A DNA stretch of 40,616 nucleotides from Edwardiiplasma whartonense (GCF_023566315.1 NZ_JAKNSU010000004.1), one strand, 5' to 3'; positions 10,597 through 20,200 are shown, counted from the stretch's first letter. Notes: generated by a model not told the origin, from the letters alone. Numbers and translations are program-made.

Positions 10597-13500
10597 TGCT
10601 GTTTATTTATATCCCTGTAGTGATTATGGTTATTTTCTCATTCAACTCTGGGGATACGGTTTTTAACTTCGTTCATTTTTCAGGCAAAGCTTATGATGAT
10701 TTTGTCCATAACTCGCCATTTGTTAAATCAATTATTACTTCGTTATTTGTCGCTGTCGTTTCAACCCTGATTTCTTTAATAATTGGGGTTGCTGCAGCAA
10801 TTGGGTTATCAAAATGCAAACCTTTGAGTCAAAAAGCTTGGTTTGGGATAGCCAACGTTCCTTTGATTAATGCTGATGTGGTGACAGCGGTGTCTTTGAT
10901 GATTATTTTCTTGTTAGCAGGAATGAAGTTTGGCATCGGAACCTTGTTATTTGCCCATATTTCGTTTAACGTTCCTTATGTGTTAATTACTGTAATGCCT
11001 CGGTTGCGAAAAGTTGATCCTTCAATTTTAGAAGCGGCTCAAGATTTAGGTTCAAAACCTTACCAAATTTTGTGAAAAGTGGTTTTACCAATTCTAAAAC
11101 CAGCAATTATTACTGCTGGAGCAATTGCTTTTTCAATGAGTTTTGATGATTTTATTATCTCTTATTTTACAGGTGGTTCGCAAACTAACGTTTCTACTTT
11201 TATTTATACAGCGAAGAAAATTAAACCCTTTATCTATGCGTTTGGAACTTTATTAGTAGCAGTGATTATTTTTGCAATTTTGGTGTGAAACGTTTTTCAA
11301 ACTATTAAGAATAAAAACAAAAAAACTGAAGAAGAATTACGTCAAGGTGATTATAAAACTCCGCAATTTGACCGTTATTATAAAAAACTTAACCAAGAAT
11401 ACTTGATTTTAAATACTAAAAAAGTGATGCACCACTCTTGACGAATTGATCTTTGAATTCGGTATTGATGAATCAAGTTATTAATTAAGGTTTATTTACT
11501 AAAAAACTACGGGAAAAGAATTTCGCGTTTAGAGTGAAAACAATATGAAATTCGTAACGAAATTCGTAATGAAAAACGTTATTACTCACGGTTGGAAAAA
11601 ACTAAGAAAGCAATTGTTAAAGTTCGCAAGGATTTAAAAAAGAAGAGTAATGATTCGAAGAAAAAACAACGTTTAAAAAATCAATTAATTCGTCTCTTGG
11701 ACCGCAAAAAAGAGTTAGAAGCAGAAATTGAGTGAATGGAAAATCGTGACGAAAAAGCTGCTCGTCATGCTGCTCGAATCCAACGTCAAATTGATCGTTG
11801 GGTTAAAGAATTTGAGCAAGGTAAACAAGAAAAAACCCTTTCAAAAAAAGATCTTGTTTGGTATAAGAAAAAGATTAAGGGCCTAGAACAATGAAAGCTT
11901 GAAGTTGAAGAAGGGAAAAATCATTATCGTTTACGCAAAACTACCAAGAAATTAAACGAATTGCGAGATTTAAAGAGTAACAAGATTGAAGCGTTAAGCA
12001 CTCGTCTTGAAGTTTTAAACGCGCAGTTATACCTTTGAAAAGATATCACTGATGACTATGATAAAACAATTAATCAAAGTCAGGGTCAATTAGAAATTGT
12101 CATGTTGCAAGCGTATCGAAACCACCACTTGGAGGCAACGTTGAGCAAAGTTGAAGTTAAAATTCTGCATCTAGAAAAAAAAGTGACGCATTTGCAAACT
12201 AAAGTTGATCGAAAAGCAGTTAAAGTTTTGAATTTAGATAGTCAAGGTAATAATCGTCCTAAGGTTAAAAATTGGTGACAAAAATCTTGAAAAACCTTAG
12301 GTGTATTTGTCATTGCTCTGGGAGCCTTTTCAGGATTGACTGTTGCTTATGTTAAGAACAATATCTATGATTTAGTGGTTGCTAACTGGGGAGAGTATAT
12401 TGATCCTGAATTGATTAACAAGTTTCAAAAAACAACAGGTTATAAAATTAACTACCAAACTTTTGACGCTAATGAAACTTTGTACAACAAGTTATATACT
12501 TTTACTTATGATTTAATGGTTCCTAGTGATTATATGGTCCAGAAGTTAGCTGATGAAAACAAACTATCCTTGGTTGATTGGTCGAAACTAAATATTCAAA
12601 AACCAACTCAAGTGATTAGTAATTACCTTGATGACACAATTAAAGCGCCAAGTGATGAGGCTACTAAGGAAGTAATTAATAGTAGTTTAAGCACTTTAAT
12701 GAGCAAATCAGTGGTCAAAGAAACTGATGAAACTACAGGAGCACAATACAATATTTTAGATTATGCTATTCCTTACTTCTGAGGTGATTTAGCCCTAGTT
12801 TTTAACCAAAATAATCCCAAATTAAACAACTTCTTAACCAGTTATGGTTTAACTGTTGATGATAACAATCAAGTTCAACCAGGAACCAGCTCATTGGATT
12901 GACAAATTATTAAAGCAGCAGGACAAGCTGGTTTAAATGTCCAATTAAACAATGATCCTAAAAACATCTTTATGATTGGTGCAGAAATCTTGTATGGTCG
13001 CACTAATTTAAAAACAAATTCAGAAGTTGATCAAGCTTATAGTTATTTGCGAGATTTGATTAAAGATAAACATATTAGTTTGGCTGAGGGTGATAGTTTA
13101 ATTACCACCGTGGAAGAAGGTCAGTTTGACATTGCATTAATGTATAACGGGGATGCGTTATTCTCGCAATTAAACCGGGATCTAAAGAAATTACCGACTG
13201 ATTTTGCTTATGGAAGGGTCAAAGCAGATGCCTTAACTAGTCCTTTAGCAGGGGTTGGAACAATTAACCAACGAACCAATGTCTACTCTGATAATATGGT
13301 TATTGCTAAAGATGCTCACCATAAACAAGCAGCATATGATTTTATTAACTTTATTTATAATGCTAAAAACGCTACAGCCAACTCAAGTTATGTTGGCTTA
13401 GCCTCACCACTTGATAGTGTCTTAACTGATTTAAGTAATACTAGTGTTGATGATGATGGGTTTAGTGAGTATAAGAACTTATACCAACCCATTGCTGTTG

Positions 13501-13610
13501 ATGCAAGTTATTATAGTGGTACTGAACCATTAGCATTTATTAATAACAATGAGGTTGATGCTTATCTGGTGAAGAAGTTCAACGATTTATTAACCAGTAT
13601 AAATTATTAG
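10557..13610 (+). CDS. potCD: Fused permease and substrate-binding protein PotCD of the polyamine ABC transporter
   Basis: One 1017-residue frame with no TAA/TAG. Residues 1 to about 255 are the PotC permease with an EAAQDLGSKPYQIL docking loop. Residues about 258-578 are a very basic, helical, coiled-coil-prone linker rich in Lys, Arg, Glu and Gln. A membrane helix (TLGVFVIALGAFSGLTVAYV) lies near 580-600. Residues about 605-1017 are a PotD-like polyamine-binding domain (VANWGEYIDPELINKF...). The permease C-terminus is inside, so the helix carries PotD to the outer face, replacing the lipid anchor. PotC-PotD fusion is known in Mollicutes; the long linker is the notable part. Start is ATG 10557 after GAGGAAGGGG, inside potB. 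A terminator follows the TAG. Confidence 0.92.
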
Positions 13611-13639
13611 TCAATAAAAGAACTAATCAAGATTTAGTC

Positions 13640-13668
13640 TTGTAGTTTGACCTAATTATTTTTATAAT
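13640..13668 (+). promoter_or_regulatory. Probable tRNA-Cys promoter inside the pot terminator
   Basis: TTGTAG (13640-13645), 17-base spacer, TATAAT (13663-13668). Predicted transcription start is near 13675, about 11 bases before the tRNA. The only space upstream of this tRNA is the terminator itself, so a promoter must either overlap it or lie further back. Confidence 0.5.
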
Positions 13669-13682
13669 AATTAGGTCTTTTT
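13649..13682 (+). terminator. Terminator of the pot operon
   Basis: Twelve-base stem GACCTAATTATT/AATAATTAGGTC with TTTAT loop and T-run. The loop and right arm also contain a TATAAT. Confidence 0.9.
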
Positions 13683-13685
13683 ATT

Positions 13686-13761
13686 GGTACTATAGCCAAG
13701 TGGCCTAAGGCATGGGTCTGCAACACCCTGATCATCGGTTCGAATCCGATTAGTACCTCCA
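13686..13761 (+). tRNA. tRNA-Cys (GCA)
   Basis: Acceptor GGTACTA/TAGTACC, anticodon loop CTGCAAC, T-loop TTCGAAT, encoded CCA end. Followed by its own terminator. Confidence 0.95.
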
Positions 13762-13776
13762 TATTTAGTTAATTAC

Positions 13777-13800
13777 AAAAGTACTTTTTAAGTACTTTTT
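13777..13800 (+). terminator. Terminator after tRNA-Cys
   Basis: AAAAGTACTT/AAGTACTTTT stem with a 3-base loop and trailing T-rich run. Confidence 0.85.
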
Positions 13801-13834
13801 ATTTTGTTTTGACTCACAACAAATTGGAATTAGT

Positions 13835-13840
13835 TATAAT
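13835..13840 (+). promoter_or_regulatory. -10 box before the small 112-aa gene
   Basis: Perfect TATAAT; TTGACT lies at 13809-13814 but the spacer is 20 bases, longer than ideal. Confidence 0.45.
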
Positions 13841-13872
13841 AAAAGTATGTAAGAGGAGAAAAAGAAATATGT

Positions 13873-14211
13873 TTGAAAGTAAGAGAGAGATTACTAAGAG
13901 AAGAAATTAGACATAAGATTCTATTGGTAAATGTTAATCGAAGTTATCCAAAAATGGGGAATTTTTATCTAGCAGCAAAGGAAGCTTGGCGGGTAAATGA
14001 GAATCGCGCAAAAGAGGTGGATTATGTTTGTGCTGTTTATCAGAATATAATTTGTAAAACCTTTCGTCCTACCAAGTGATATCGTTTTCCTGAAAACGGG
14101 TACCGATGAGGTTTTGATGGCGATTCTGTTAATCATTCTATTTACGATAATAAAGACGTTGGTCATTTGGTAAAGAATTGAGTAGGAGGGAATCCGGTTA
14201 GGTTCTTCTAA
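13873..14211 (+). CDS. Small accessory protein of unknown function (112 aa)
   Basis: With UGA as Trp (14077, 14107, 14179) the frame runs from TTG 13873 to TAA 14209. Features are ILLVNVNRSYP, EAWRVNENRAKEVDYVCAVY, a W-Y aromatic motif and a C-terminal VGGNPVRF. This pattern (R-x-x-W-x-x-x-x-x-R-A-x-x-A/V-D-Y-V, ending N-P-x-R-F/Y) recalls a small domain often found alone or fused to nuclease-type domains, but I cannot name it with certainty. AGGAG at 13853 serves an ATG at 13869 in another frame that stops after 13 codons, so either TTG is the start or a small frameshift exists. It has its own promoter and terminator and sits between two tRNA loci, a usual site for acquired genes. Confidence 0.6.
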
Positions 14212-14223
14212 TATCGTGATAAA

Positions 14224-14250
14224 AAGTAAATTATTACTTGCTTTATTTTC
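14224..14250 (+). terminator. Terminator after the 112-aa gene
   Basis: AAGTAA/TTACTT stem with ATTA loop followed by GCTTTATTTT. Short stem; overlaps the -35 of the tRNA operon. Confidence 0.5.
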
Positions 14251-14267
14251 TGATTGTTTGCTATAAT
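14238..14267 (+). promoter_or_regulatory. Promoter of the nine-tRNA operon
   Basis: TTGCTT (14238-14243), 18-base spacer, TATAAT (14262-14267), about 60 bases before tRNA-Arg. Confidence 0.65.
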
Positions 14268-14327
14268 CTTATAGTCATTAAGAGATGATAGGTATAAAGA
14301 AAATTTAAAGTTTAAGTTTATTTACAT

Positions 14328-14404
14328 GCGCTCGTAGATCAATTGGATAGATCGTTTGACTACGGATCAAAAGGCTGGGGGTTCGAGTCCCTTCGAGCGC
14401 ACCA
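14328..14404 (+). tRNA. tRNA-Arg (ACG)
   Basis: Acceptor GCGCTCG/CGAGCGC, anticodon stem TTTGA/TCAAA with loop CTACGGA, encoded CCA. First of the cluster. The ACG anticodon is normally deaminated to ICG by TadA to read CGN codons. Confidence 0.95.
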
Positions 14405-14466
14405 TTTTGAAATTACTTGTCATTGTTGTTTGATTTTGTTGAATGATGCAATGGCAATTTATTTTT

Positions 14467-14543
14467 CGGGAAGTGGCTCAGCTTGGTAGAGCATTCGGTT
14501 TGGGACCGAAGGGTCGCAGGTTCAAATCCTGTCTTCCCGACCA
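14467..14543 (+). tRNA. tRNA-Pro (TGG)
   Basis: Acceptor CGGGAAG/CTTCCCG, anticodon loop TTTGGGA on stem TTCGG/CCGAA, encoded CCA. Confidence 0.95.
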
Positions 14544-14555
14544 TTTCAATATTTT

Positions 14556-14631
14556 GGGCCCTTAGCTCAGCTGGGAGAGCACCTGCCTTGCACGCAGGGG
14601 GTCGTCGGTTCGATCCCGATAGGGTCCACCA
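14556..14631 (+). tRNA. tRNA-Ala (TGC)
   Basis: Acceptor GGGCCCT/AGGGTCC with one G-T pair, anticodon TGC in stem CTGC/GCAG, encoded CCA. Confidence 0.95.
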
Positions 14632-14643
14632 TTTTTATATTTT

Positions 14644-14720
14644 GGCGAGGTAGCTCAGTTGGTTAGAGCGTTCGGTTCATACCCGAGAGGTCGAGAGTTC
14701 AAATCTCTCCCTCGCTACCA
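14644..14720 (+). tRNA. tRNA-Met (CAT), elongator
   Basis: Acceptor GGCGAGG/CCTCGCT, loop TTCATAC. The overall sequence matches the elongator Met tRNA pattern of low-GC Gram-positives and lacks the initiator C1-A72 mismatch. Confidence 0.9.
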
Positions 14721-14728
14721 TTATTCAA

Positions 14729-14806
14729 GGACCTTTAGCTCAGGTTGGTTAGAGCATCCGGCTCATAACCGGACGGTCATTGGTTCAAGTCCAATAAGGT
14801 CCACCA
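14729..14806 (+). tRNA. tRNA-Ile2 (CAT, lysidine-modified)
   Basis: Acceptor GGACCTT/AAGGTCC and stem CCGG-CTCATAA-CCGG match tRNA-Ile2 of Firmicutes rather than Met. The C34 is expected to be converted to lysidine by TilS to read AUA. Confidence 0.85.
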
Positions 14807-14853
14807 TTTTTTTAGACAATAAAATGGACGTGTTGGAACATTCTTTTTATTTT

Positions 14854-14946
14854 GGAAGATTACCCAAGTCTGGCTGAAGGGACCGGTCTTGAAAACCGGG
14901 AGTCGGGGAGACCCGAGCGGGGGTTCGAATCCCTCATCTTCCGCCA
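14854..14946 (+). tRNA. tRNA-Ser (TGA)
   Basis: Acceptor GGAAGAT/ATCTTCC, anticodon loop CTTGAAA, long variable arm AGTCGGGGAGACCCGA, discriminator G, encoded CCA. Confidence 0.95.
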
Positions 14947-14959
14947 TTTATCTTTATAT

Positions 14960-15035
<76 letters not shown>

Positions 15036-15039
15036 CAGT

Positions 15040-15116
15040 GGCTCCATAGCGAAGCTGGTTATCGCGCCTCCCTGTCACGGAGGAGATCACGAGTTCAAAT
15101 CTCGTTGGAGTCGCCA
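15040..15116 (+). tRNA. tRNA-Asp (GTC)
   Basis: Acceptor GGCTCCA/TGGAGTC, anticodon stem CCTCC/GGAGG with loop CTGTCAC, discriminator G, encoded CCA. Only 4 bases after tRNA-fMet. Confidence 0.95.
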
Positions 15117-15124
15117 TTTTTTAT

Positions 15125-15200
15125 GGTTGTGTAGCTCAGTTGGTAGAGCAGCAGATTGAAGCTCTGCGTGTCGGCGGTTCAATTCCGTCCACAACCACCA
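15125..15200 (+). tRNA. tRNA-Phe (GAA)
   Basis: Acceptor GGTTGTG/CACAACC, anticodon stem GCAGA/TCTGC with loop TTGAAGC, encoded CCA. Last of the cluster. Confidence 0.95.
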
Positions 15201-15220
15201 CACAAGCAATTGATGATTTT

Positions 15221-15247
15221 AAAAGGTACCTGATTGGTACCTTTTTT
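15221..15247 (+). terminator. Terminator of the tRNA operon
   Basis: AAAAGGTACC/GGTACCTTTT stem, TGATT loop, T-run. Confidence 0.92.
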
Positions 15248-15249
15248 CT

Positions 15250-15277
15250 TTGTTTGCTTTTCTTTCTAAGTTAAAAT
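15250..15277 (+). promoter_or_regulatory. Promoter of nagB
   Basis: TTGTTT (15250-15255), 16-base spacer, TAAAAT (15272-15277), 30 bases before the ATG. No operator repeat is visible. Confidence 0.45.
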
Positions 15278-15306
15278 AAAGGTGAAAATAATAAAGGAGC
15301 AAAACA

Positions 15307-16035
15307 ATGGAAATTATTACTTTAAATGATCCCTTAGCAGTTGGGAAAAAGACTGCTGAAATCTTTATTAAAGCAATTGAAAAAAAACCAAATGCAATTT
15401 TAGGATTAGCAACTGGTTCGTCGCCATTACCAACTTACCAAGAGTTAATTAAGGCTCGCAAAAATCATCAAGTATCTTTTAAAAACGTTAAAACTTTTAA
15501 CTTAGATGAATATGTTGGTTTAAAAGAAGGTGACAGTCATTCTTATCGTTATTTTATGAACGAAAACTTGTTTAATCATCTTGATATTCACAAGCGAAAT
15601 ACCCATATTCCTAGTGTTAAACACGAAGCTTTGGAACATCCCGAGCAATATGATGAATTGATTAAACAAGCTGGAGGAATTGATGTGCAATTATTAGGTT
15701 TGGGAGTCAATGGTCACATTGGGTTTAACGAACCAGGAACCAAGTTTGATTCGTTAACTAGTGTAGTTAATTTAACTCCTTCAACCATTGCAGCAAACGC
15801 GAGATTCTTTAAAAACGAAAGCGAAGTACCTACTAAGGCAGTTTCAATGGGTTTAGGATCGATTATGCAGGCAAAGAAGATTGTTTTGATTGCCACAGGT
15901 TTAAATAAGAGTGAAGCGATTAAACATTTAGTCGAGGATGCTCCTAATGAAAATTGACCAGTGACGGTTTTAAAGAATCATCCTAACGTGACGATTATTA
16001 TTGATGAACAGGCAGCAAGTCAAATTAAGAAATAA
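15307..16035 (+). CDS. nagB: Glucosamine-6-phosphate deaminase
   Basis: A 242-residue NagB: GLATGSSPLPTY phosphate loop, FNLDEYVGL with D67, and the active-site loop GLGVNGHIGFNEPG with H137 and E142. It converts glucosamine 6-phosphate to fructose 6-phosphate and ammonia, feeding amino sugars into glycolysis. The N at position 135 (Asp in E. coli) is usual in the Firmicutes form. AAAGGAG sits 8 bases before the ATG. The TGA at 15955 is Trp, then the protein continues to TAA at 16033. The length matches the short Bacillus-type NagB. It is followed 30 bases later by pyrimidine-nucleoside phosphorylase, probably on one transcript. Confidence 0.95.
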
Positions 16036-16065
16036 AAAGAAAAGACTTTTTGGGAGGTAATCATC

Positions 16066-17367
16066 ATGCGTATGATTGATATTATTGAAAAGAAAAAAGA
16101 AAACCAAGTTTTGAGCGAGGCGGAAATTAATTTTTTTGTGGAAGGTTATGTTCACGATCAAATTCCTGATTACCAAGTTTCTGCTTTATTAATGGCGATT
16201 TATCTTCAAGGAATGAATGATGAAGAAACAACTTTTTTAACCAGTGCTTATGCTAATTCTGGTGATACTTATGATTTAAGTGATATTCAAGGATTTAAGG
16301 TTGATAAACACTCTACAGGGGGAATTGGAGATAAGATCACCTTAATTTATTCTCCTTTAGCAGCAAGTTATGGTTTAAAGGTGTGTAAGTTAGCAGGAAG
16401 AGGACTTGGCCAAACTGGAGGAACAATTGACAAGTTAGAATCATGTCCTGGATGACAATGTGAATTATCAGTACCTGAATTCAAAGAGGTGATTAATAAG
16501 GTGGGAATGTCAGTAATTTCTCAATCTGAAAACATGGTTCCAGGAGATAAAAAGATTTATGCTTTACGTGATGTTACTGCTACGGTTGGTTCGCTACCTT
16601 TAATTGCTGCATCGGTTATGAGTAAAAAACTAATTATGGATGCTGATGGATTGGTATTAGATGTAAAAGTGGGTGATGGTGCTTTTATGAAGGATCTTGA
16701 TCAAGCTGAAGCGCTAGCAAAAATTATGATTAAAATTGGTCATCATCATCAGCGAAAAATGGCGGTAATGCTTTCAAATATGAATAAACCATTAGGAAAA
16801 ACAATTGGTAATGCTTTAGAAGTTAGAGAAGCTTGAGATACTTTACACGGCAAAGGACCAGATGATTTAAATGAAGTGGCAGCAACTAGTGTTGCTTTGA
16901 GTTTGGTTCAAGCAGGACTATTTGAGGATATAGAGACTGCAAAAAGTGATGTGTTTCAGAAAATGCAAAGTGGTGAAGCTGCTCATTATTTGAAGGCTTT
17001 TATCCAAGCTCAGGGTGGTGATTTTAGTGTGATTGAAAATTATGATCAAAACTTTAAGACTACCCAAGCAATTGAGATCAAAGCTGATAAAGAAGGTTAT
17101 TTACAGTTTCTTTCTGCAGGAAAACTAGGAACGGTTTCAATGAAACTTGGAGCAGGAAGAGAAACAAAAACTGATGTGATTGATTTTGCTGCAGGAATTG
17201 TTTTAAATCATCAAAATGGAGAGTTAGTCAAAAAAGGTGAAGTGGTGATGACTCTTTATACCAATAAAGATTTCAACCAAGAATTTGTTGATGATGCGAA
17301 AGCTACTTTTGAATTAATTTCAACCTCAAGTGCTGAACCTGCGATTTTAAAAATTATTGCTGATTAA
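16066..17367 (+). CDS. pdp: Pyrimidine-nucleoside phosphorylase (thymidine phosphorylase family)
   Basis: A 433-residue protein with the family signature KHSTGGIGDK (phosphate binding), KLAGRGLGQTGGT, and VKVGDGAFMKD. It splits uridine, thymidine or deoxyuridine with phosphate to give base and (deoxy)ribose 1-phosphate for salvage and energy. The C-terminal domain (about residues 335-433) is the lobe that closes over the sugar. The ATG at 16066 follows GGGAGG. TGA codons at 16453 and 16834 are Trp. Mollicutes cannot make pyrimidines de novo, so the gene is expected. It could be annotated deoA; the broad-specificity Pdp form is more usual in this lineage. Confidence 0.93.
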
Positions 17368-17378
17368 GAGGGCAAACA

Positions 17379-17415
17379 AAAAAACCAAGGTTTAGATAAA
17401 ACACCTTGGTTTTTT
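17379..17415. terminator. Bidirectional terminator between pdp and the aldo/keto reductase
   Basis: AAAAAACCAAGGT/ACCTTGGTTTTTT is a symmetrical stem with A-run and T-run, so it can serve the + strand pdp and the convergent minus-strand gene, whose stop is at 17419. Confidence 0.92.
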
Positions 17416-17418
17416 ATT

Positions 17419-18405
17419 TTATTTATCAATTTGTGATTCAGCAAAGTCACTATAACGATGACCAAGAATTTTGATACTATCTAAATGTTTTTCAATATCA
17501 CTTAATTCTTGAGGAGTAAATTCAATTGCTGCAGCAGACAAGTTTTCTTCTAAGCGATTGACTTTTTTTGTTCCAGGAATTGGCACAAATCAAGGTTTTT
17601 GAGCTAGAATTCAACCAATTGCAATCGCTGCGGGAGTGGATTGTTTTTTATTTGCTAATTCTTTAACATAGTCGACTAGTTTCATATTTGCTTCAAAGTA
17701 TTCAGGATTATTAAAACGAGGAACTGTATTTCGATAATCTCCTTCACCAAAAATTTGTCCTGGCTTAACTGTTCCAGTCAAGAATCCTTTTCCTAATGGA
17801 CTGAAAGGTACAAAACCAATTCCTAACTCTTCTAAAGTAGGAATAATTTCTTGTTCTGGTTCACGTCAAAACATTGAATATTCACTTTGTACAGCAGTAA
17901 CAGGACAAACTTGGTGGGCCTTACGAATCGTTTTTGCTGAGGCCTCACTTAATCCTCAATGACGAATTTTACCTTCATCCATTAGTTGCTGCATTACTTT
18001 GGCTACTGTTTCAATCGGAGTATTTGGATCAACTCGGTGTTGGTAGAATAAATCAATATAGTCAGTTTGCAAACGTTTTAATGAGCCTTCTATCGCGCGG
18101 CGAATATTAGCTTCACTACTATCTAATCCAGTGACTTGATCACCTTCATATTTAAAACCAAATTTAGTAGCAATTACTACCTTGTCGCGGTAAGGTTTTA
18201 ACGCTTCACCAACGACCTCTTCGTTAACAAAAGGTCCATAAATTTCTGCTGTATCAAAGAATCTAACGCCCTTATCATATGCTGTTCTAATAAATGTAAT
18301 CGCTTCTTCTTTAGTGGGAAAAGGAGGGAATGAAAAACTCAATCCCATACATCCTAAACCAATTTCAGAAACAATTAAACTTTTTCCTAAAGTTCTTGTT
18401 TTCAT
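17419..18405 (-). CDS. Aldo/keto reductase, 328 aa
   Basis: An NADPH-dependent oxidoreductase of the AKR superfamily (YhdN/Tas-like group). From the N-terminus: MKTRTLGKSLIVSEIGLGCMGLS, catalytic D and Y in FFDTAEIYGPFVNEEVVG, catalytic K in KVVIATKFGF, H in DYIDLFYQHRVD, and a C-terminal NADP-binding IPGTKKVNRLEENL. All four residues of the Asp-Tyr-Lys-His tetrad are present. GAGGTG lies 6 bases before the ATG on the minus strand. TGA codons are Trp. It is the only clear minus-strand gene in the window and is divergent from tpiA. The substrate is unknown; it may reduce toxic aldehydes such as methylglyoxal, which fits its place beside tpiA (inference). Confidence 0.92.
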
Positions 18406-18498
18406 TTTTTCACCTCGATAAGATTGTAAACGTTTTATTTGTTAATGTGCTAACTAGCAAAAGAAGCGTGGTTTGGAATAGTGTTAAAGTTCTTCGAC

Positions 18499-18522
18499 TG
18501 GTAATTTTCAAACTACTTACCA
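18499..18522. repeat. Inverted repeat in the aldo/keto reductase-tpiA intergenic region
   Basis: TGGTAA and TTACCA separated by 12 bases, inside the 201-base divergent region. Possible operator for the reductase gene; a minus-strand TATAAT lies just right of it (18533-18538). Only sequence symmetry supports this. Confidence 0.35.
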
Positions 18523-18554
18523 ACAACTTAAAATTATAGTCATTGTGGTCTTAA

Positions 18555-18563
18555 TGTTATAAT
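18555..18563 (+). promoter_or_regulatory. Extended -10 promoter of tpiA (TGTTATAAT)
   Basis: TG, one base, TATAAT, 43 bases before the tpiA start. No strong -35. Confidence 0.6.
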
Positions 18564-18606
18564 TAGAGAGTTAAAAAAGTATTTTAAAAACGAAAAGGAA
18601 AAGAGA

Positions 18607-19353
18607 ATGAAAAACAAAGTTATTTTTGGAAACTGAAAAATGAACGGAACTAATGCTGACATTAAAGCCTTCTTAAAAACAGTTGATAAGAAAGCAAAAA
18701 ATGATAAAGTAATTGCTGGGCTAGCAGTTCCTTTCACTGCTTTAGAAACTGCGATTAAAAAAGCAAAAAATATTAAGATTGCTGCAGAAAATGTGCACTG
18801 AGCAGAAAATGGAGCTTACACTGGTGAAGTTTCAATCCCAATGTTACAAGAATTGGGAGTAGAATATGTCGTAATTGGTCACTCTGAACGTAGGGAAATG
18901 TTTGGTGAAACCGATGAAGCAGTTAATAAAAAAGCGCTTGCCTTGTTAAAGGCAGGAATGGTGCCAATTTTGTGTTGTGGAGAAACTTTAGAAACTTATG
19001 AAAACAAGAAAACTAATAAGTTCGTTTCTGATCAAATTAAAAAAGGATTCAAAGATATTTCTGCTGAAGATGCTAAAAAAGTAATTATTGCCTATGAACC
19101 AATTTGAGCAATTGGTACAGGTAAAACTGCTACCCCTGAAATTGCTCAAGATGTTTGTGCAACAATTCGTGAAACTTTAGGAAAGGTTTATAACAAAACT
19201 ATTGCTAAAGAAATTGCGATTCAATATGGTGGTTCAGTGAAACCAGCTAACATTAAAGATTTAATGAAACAAAAAGATATTGATGGCGCTTTAGTTGGTG
19301 GAGCTTCTCTAATTGCTGAAGATTACCTTGAATTAATCAACTATAACAAATAA
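18607..19353 (+). CDS. tpiA: Triosephosphate isomerase
   Basis: A full-length 248-residue TIM barrel with K11 in FGNWKMNG, catalytic H92 in VVIGHSERRE, catalytic E164 in AYEPIWAIGTG and the phosphate loop YGGSVKPANI and GALVGGASL. It interconverts dihydroxyacetone phosphate and glyceraldehyde 3-phosphate in glycolysis. Both invariant Trp residues (in GNWK and EPIW) are TGA, direct proof of the code. It heads a three-gene unit with a HAD phosphatase and gpmI. Confidence 0.98.
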
Positions 19354-19381
19354 TTTATTACAGATAGATAGGATTTAGTCG

Positions 19382-20200
19382 ATGGAGATTAAACTATTAG
19401 TTTTAGATATGGATGGCACTACCTATTATAAGGGCGGTGAAATTGTTCCTGCTAATGTCAAACCAATTCAAACCGCTTTAAAGCAAGGGGTGGAAGTGGT
19501 GATTGTGACTGGTCGCCCCGCCTTAGCTCCTCAAAATAAGTTGGTGGAAAATGGGTTTGCTTTTCAAAATGCGATTATCGCTGCTTGTAATGGAGCTTGT
19601 ATCTATGATTTTGTTGAGGATAAACTTTTAAAATCAAGTTCAATTCAAGGTGATCAAGCCCAAGTATTGTTTGATTTAATTACCAAATTTCCTGAAGTTG
19701 AGCTCTGAGGTTATGTGGATAATTTAACCCAAGTAGTTCATACCAGAAACGACCATCATACTTCTGGTTGAGAATTTGAAAGTCACTTTTTTCAAGGAGA
19801 ATACTTGTGATATCAAGATGTTAAGTCTCAGATTAACCAAATGCAGTTTTTTAAGTTTCTTGCTTTTAATGTGAGTCAAGAATTTCTGCAAGCAATGCAA
19901 GAATTGAACTTTGAGACTGCTTTATCAGCAAGTGACCAAACTTTAGAGATTAATGCTCAAGGAATTAATAAAGCGTTTGCAGTGAAGTGAATCGCTCAAC
20001 AGTTGAACATTACTCCTGATCAAATTATGAGTATTGGGGATGGAATGAATGATTTGCCAATGATTGAATATGCTTCTCATGGAGTAGCGTTAAAAAATTC
20101 AGTTGCTGCAGTGCAAAAGGCTGCTGCAATCCATATTGATAAAACTAATGTTGAAGGTGGAGTTGCTGAAGCGATCAACCAGTACATATTGAAAAAGTAA
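19382..20200 (+). CDS. HAD-superfamily (Cof-type, IIB) phosphatase, 272 aa
   Basis: Motif I VLDMDGT (D9, D11), motif II VIVTGRP and motif IV GDGMNDLPMIE are present with a IIB cap. It lies 28 bases after tpiA and 16 before gpmI, so it is part of a glycolytic operon; a role in removing a glycolytic side-product phosphate is possible but is inference. The ATG at 19382 has a modest AGATAGGA upstream. TGA codons at 19706, 19769, 19808 and 19988 are Trp. Confidence 0.88.
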
